This document shows positions 40,416 to 42,004 of a DNA stretch of 42,004 nucleotides, one piece after another (positions within the stretch are counted from its first letter, which is position 1; each line of letters starts with the position of its first letter). This DNA is from Clostridiales bacterium (lineage in GTDB: Bacteria; Bacillota; Clostridia; Oscillospirales; Oscillospiraceae): the NCBI GenBank assembly GCA_012729975.1, contig JAAYBW010000266.1, positions 1 to 42,004 of the forward strand, read 5' to 3'. Below the pieces are notes generated by a model. The model ran no database searches and was not told where the DNA came from. It saw only the letters and a program-made list of their open reading frames with translations. A program made the position numbers and the translations under genes.

Positions 40416-41261
40416 TCAGTCGGTTATAAGGTTGACGCCGTATTTTTCGGCCAGTGCCGGCAGAGTGCCGTCTGCGATAAGATCGTCGGTGATCTCATTG
40501 ACTTTTGCGGGCATGTCGCTGCCGGTGCGGAAACCGATTGCCAGTTCCTCTTCCGAAAGGACGAGCCCGTCGATGATTATAAGATCGGCGTACGCTCCCT
40601 TACCGACAAGCTCCGCTGCCATAGTCGAATCGACTACCGCGGCGTCGGCGGTATAGGCCGCGACTTCCATCAGCGATGTTACAAGACTGTCTACGGGCGT
40701 ATAAGCGGCCTTAGAGAGATCCGGATCGCCTGTGATGACTTCCTCCGAAGTCGAGCCCGCCTCCGCGACAAGGTTAGCGGAAGACAGATCGGCGGTAGTC
40801 TTATACTTGTCGGCGTCTTTCGAACGAATTACAACGACCAGAGCGTTATATATGTAGCTGTCGGCGAAGTCCATGTTTTCATCACGCTCGGCAGTGTAGG
40901 TCATGCCGTTCCAGATGCAGTCGATGCTGCCTGCGTTCAGCTCGATTTCCTTGTTGTCCCAATCGATTTCGATAAACTCGGCCTTGATGCCGAGCTTGGC
41001 GCATACGGCCTCGGCATATTCGGTGTCAAACCCTATGAGCTTGCCGTTTGCATCGTAATAGTTCATCGGTTCGTAATCGGTAATGCCGATTACCATCTTG
41101 CCGGCTGCTTTTAGCTTGTCCCAATCACTGGGAGCGGTTTCGGCGGGTTTAGTCGTTGTGGCCGCGGGCGTATCGGCAGGCGCCTTTTCCTTGATGCTGC
41201 ACGCGGCGAAAAGGCACAGACAGAGTGCCAGAGCGAGTGTAAGCGCTAATATTCTCTTCAT
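40416..41261 (-). CDS. Amino-acid ABC transporter substrate-binding lipoprotein
   Basis: A 281-aa extracellular solute-binding protein of family 3. The signal peptide MKRILALTLALALCLCLFAACS ends in a lipobox with the lipidated Cys near residue 21. A Thr/Pro/Ala-rich tether follows (about 30-45). The binding domain begins KMVIGITDYEPMNYYDANGK near 55-74, then FDTEYAEAVCAKLGIKAEF near 76-94. WNGMTYTAERDENMDF near 117-132 carries the usual ligand-contact Arg region, and AEAGSTSEEVI near 164 is the second-lobe contact. It is the first gene of the operon, with GGGAGGA ahead of the ATG and a strong promoter upstream. Confidence 0.95.
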   Translation of the reverse strand: MKRILALTLALALCLCLFAACSIKEKAPADTPAATTTKPAETAPSDWDKLKAAGKMVIGITDYEPMNYYDANGKLIGFDTEYAEAVCAKLGIKAEFIEIDWDNKEIELNAGSIDCIWNGMTYTAERDENMDFADSYIYNALVVVIRSKDADKYKTTADLSSANLVAEAGSTSEEVITGDPDLSKAAYTPVDSLVTSLMEVAAYTADAAVVDSTMAAELVGKGAYADLIIIDGLVLSEEELAIGFRTGSDMPAKVNEITDDLIADGTLPALAEKYGVNLITD

Positions 41262-41326
41262 AAAAATCCTCCCAAGAAAATCTTGTTCGCTAATTGATTA
41301 ATCCGGCAATGAATTAAACAAATTGT

Positions 41327-41354
41327 ATTATAACATTAAATCCTTTAAATTCAA
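41327..41354 (-). promoter_or_regulatory. Sigma-A promoter of the amino-acid transporter–racemase operon
   Basis: On the minus strand TTGAAT and a consensus TATAAT are 16 nt apart, with TGT just before the -10 (extended -10). The leader is about 60 nt. Confidence 0.7.
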
Positions 41355-41432
41355 CACTTTATTTCCCTAAGATACTCCGATTCTCTCATTGGCACGAAGA
41401 TGAGCGGACGCGCGGCCGATTCTATATAGAAA

Positions 41433-41467
41433 AATACCAATCCACGTAAATGACGGGGACCGGTATT
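41433..41467 (-). terminator. Probable terminator of the LTA-synthase-like gene
   Basis: AATACC pairs with GGTATT as the outer stem; GTCC/GGAT and CGT/ACG pair inside around a short loop. On the minus strand TTTTTCTATA follows. It lies about 35 bp after the stop. Confidence 0.6.
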
Positions 41468-41500
41468 CTTCATGGCCGTATTTAAGTCGCGCGCCGAAAC

Positions 41501-42004
41501 CTAACCGTCCGCGTAAAGGATGTTCTTAACATAGTAGTCAGAGCGGAGCGCTAAAAGTCTGTTGAGCTCGCTTACTCCGAAACGTTCGGCAAGCGTTTGC
41601 TCGCCGGAGAATAGATTGACTCCGAGGGCGAGCTTTTCTCCGTCTATTTTTACCCCCATTGCCGCGAGGGTGGATGGGTAGATATCGAATATCGTAAATT
41701 CCCGGTTTTTATCGTACGCGGTTTGGACAGCGGAATTTATAAAAACGTTGAAGGTCCTGCGCACATAGTCCTTCGGCGTACCGGCAAAGTACGCCGCGTC
41801 CATGCTCGGATGGTCTCCCATTATTATTACGGCGGTGTCATCATAGAAGTCCTGCCGTTTTATCCAATCGATAAAATATCCGACCTGACGGCTTGAGCAG
41901 GCGATGACGTTGGAGTATTGCTTTTCGTACGAATCCCCGCAAAGGCTGCATACATAACCGCCGACGTGATGCGTGTCAACAGTAAGCATGGTAAGCGCGA
42001 AAGG
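41501..42004 (-). CDS. LTA-synthase-family sulfatase, C-terminal part (cut by window edge)
   Basis: The last 168 or so residues of a membrane-bound alkaline-phosphatase-superfamily enzyme related to lipoteichoic acid synthase LtaS and other phosphoglycerol transferases. The track ORF starts at an internal Met; the frame stays open to the window edge (PFALTMLTVDTHHVGG), so the gene continues to the right. Family motifs are TVDTHHVGGY, SSRQVGYFIDWIK and the metal-binding IIMGDHPSM. FDIYPSTLAAMGVKIDG and LALGVNLFSGE are the conserved end of the domain. An extra Cys pair, CSLC, follows the DTHH motif. The N-terminal membrane helices and the catalytic Thr are outside the window, so an active enzyme cannot be confirmed. 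Confidence 0.88.
   Translation of the reverse strand, partial: PFALTMLTVDTHHVGGYVCSLCGDSYEKQYSNVIACSSRQVGYFIDWIKRQDFYDDTAVIIMGDHPSMDAAYFAGTPKDYVRRTFNVFINSAVQTAYDKNREFTIFDIYPSTLAAMGVKIDGEKLALGVNLFSGEQTLAERFGVSELNRLLALRSDYYVKNILYADG

Noticed and set aside
1-42004. CRISPR array, prophage, transposase, tRNA or rRNA genes
   Set aside because: I looked for regularly spaced repeats, integrase/transposase motifs and tRNA cloverleafs and found none.

Overview
The window looks like ordinary chromosome from a spore-forming, anaerobic Gram-positive bacterium of the Clostridia. An Oscillospirales-type gut lineage is my inference; no rRNA is present to settle it. Supporting signs are spoIIID, ireB, an alr–mazF pair, an S-layer (SLH) protein, an LTA-synthase-like sulfatase, an RNase J, a diferric-cluster ferredoxin, sigma-A type promoters and frequent TTG/GTG starts behind strong Shine-Dalgarno sites. 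I see no prophage, CRISPR array, tRNA or rRNA. The only mobile-element trace is the apparent 3' end of a group II intron at the left edge.

Layout. 1-124: group II intron 3' end. 147-3701 (-): dnaE, sharing an overlapping divergent promoter region with a secreted SLH–SGNH hydrolase (3783-5036, +). 5066-6624 (-): rsmI and a TrmN6-like methyltransferase. 6767-6940 (-): 2[4Fe-4S] ferredoxin. 7156-9465 (+): a ClpC-type unfoldase that lacks the usual middle (UVR/M) domain. 9693-10430 (-): membrane-anchored XRE regulator. 10812-18567 (-): a complete arginine operon argGHCJBDF behind one sigma-A promoter; an ARG-box-like site lies over its -35 and a second paired site lies about 90 bp upstream. 18822-21215 (-): xpaC–telA–LemA-like operon. 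21525-25099 (+): rpe, recR, RNase J and dCMP deaminase. 25179-26207 (+): MtaA/CmuA-like UroD-family protein. 26306-27563 (-): a small unknown protein and a secreted SH3b–NlpC/P60 hydrolase. 27791-31581 (-): ireB, pheT, pheS. 31757-36037 (+): a membrane protein, nnrDE, a lipoprotein, alr and a mazF with no antitoxin gene next to it. 36206-37481 (+): two unknown proteins. 37596-37847 (-): spoIIID. 38013-41261 (-): a polar amino-acid ABC importer ending in a DapF-fold racemase. 41501-42004 (-): C-terminal part of an LTA-synthase-like sulfatase running off the window.

How it fits together. Most of the window is housekeeping: replication, rRNA/tRNA modification, arginine synthesis, Phe-tRNA charging, metabolite repair, cell-wall D-alanine supply, RNA decay and the sporulation switch. 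The parts most worth a second look are the M-domain-less stand-alone ClpC, the orphan MazF in a locus where the antitoxin normally sits between alr and mazF, the importer-coupled two-cysteine racemase, the XpaC/TelA/LemA-like membrane cluster, and several well-formed regulatory sites. All function calls come from reading motifs and synteny; no database search was run.
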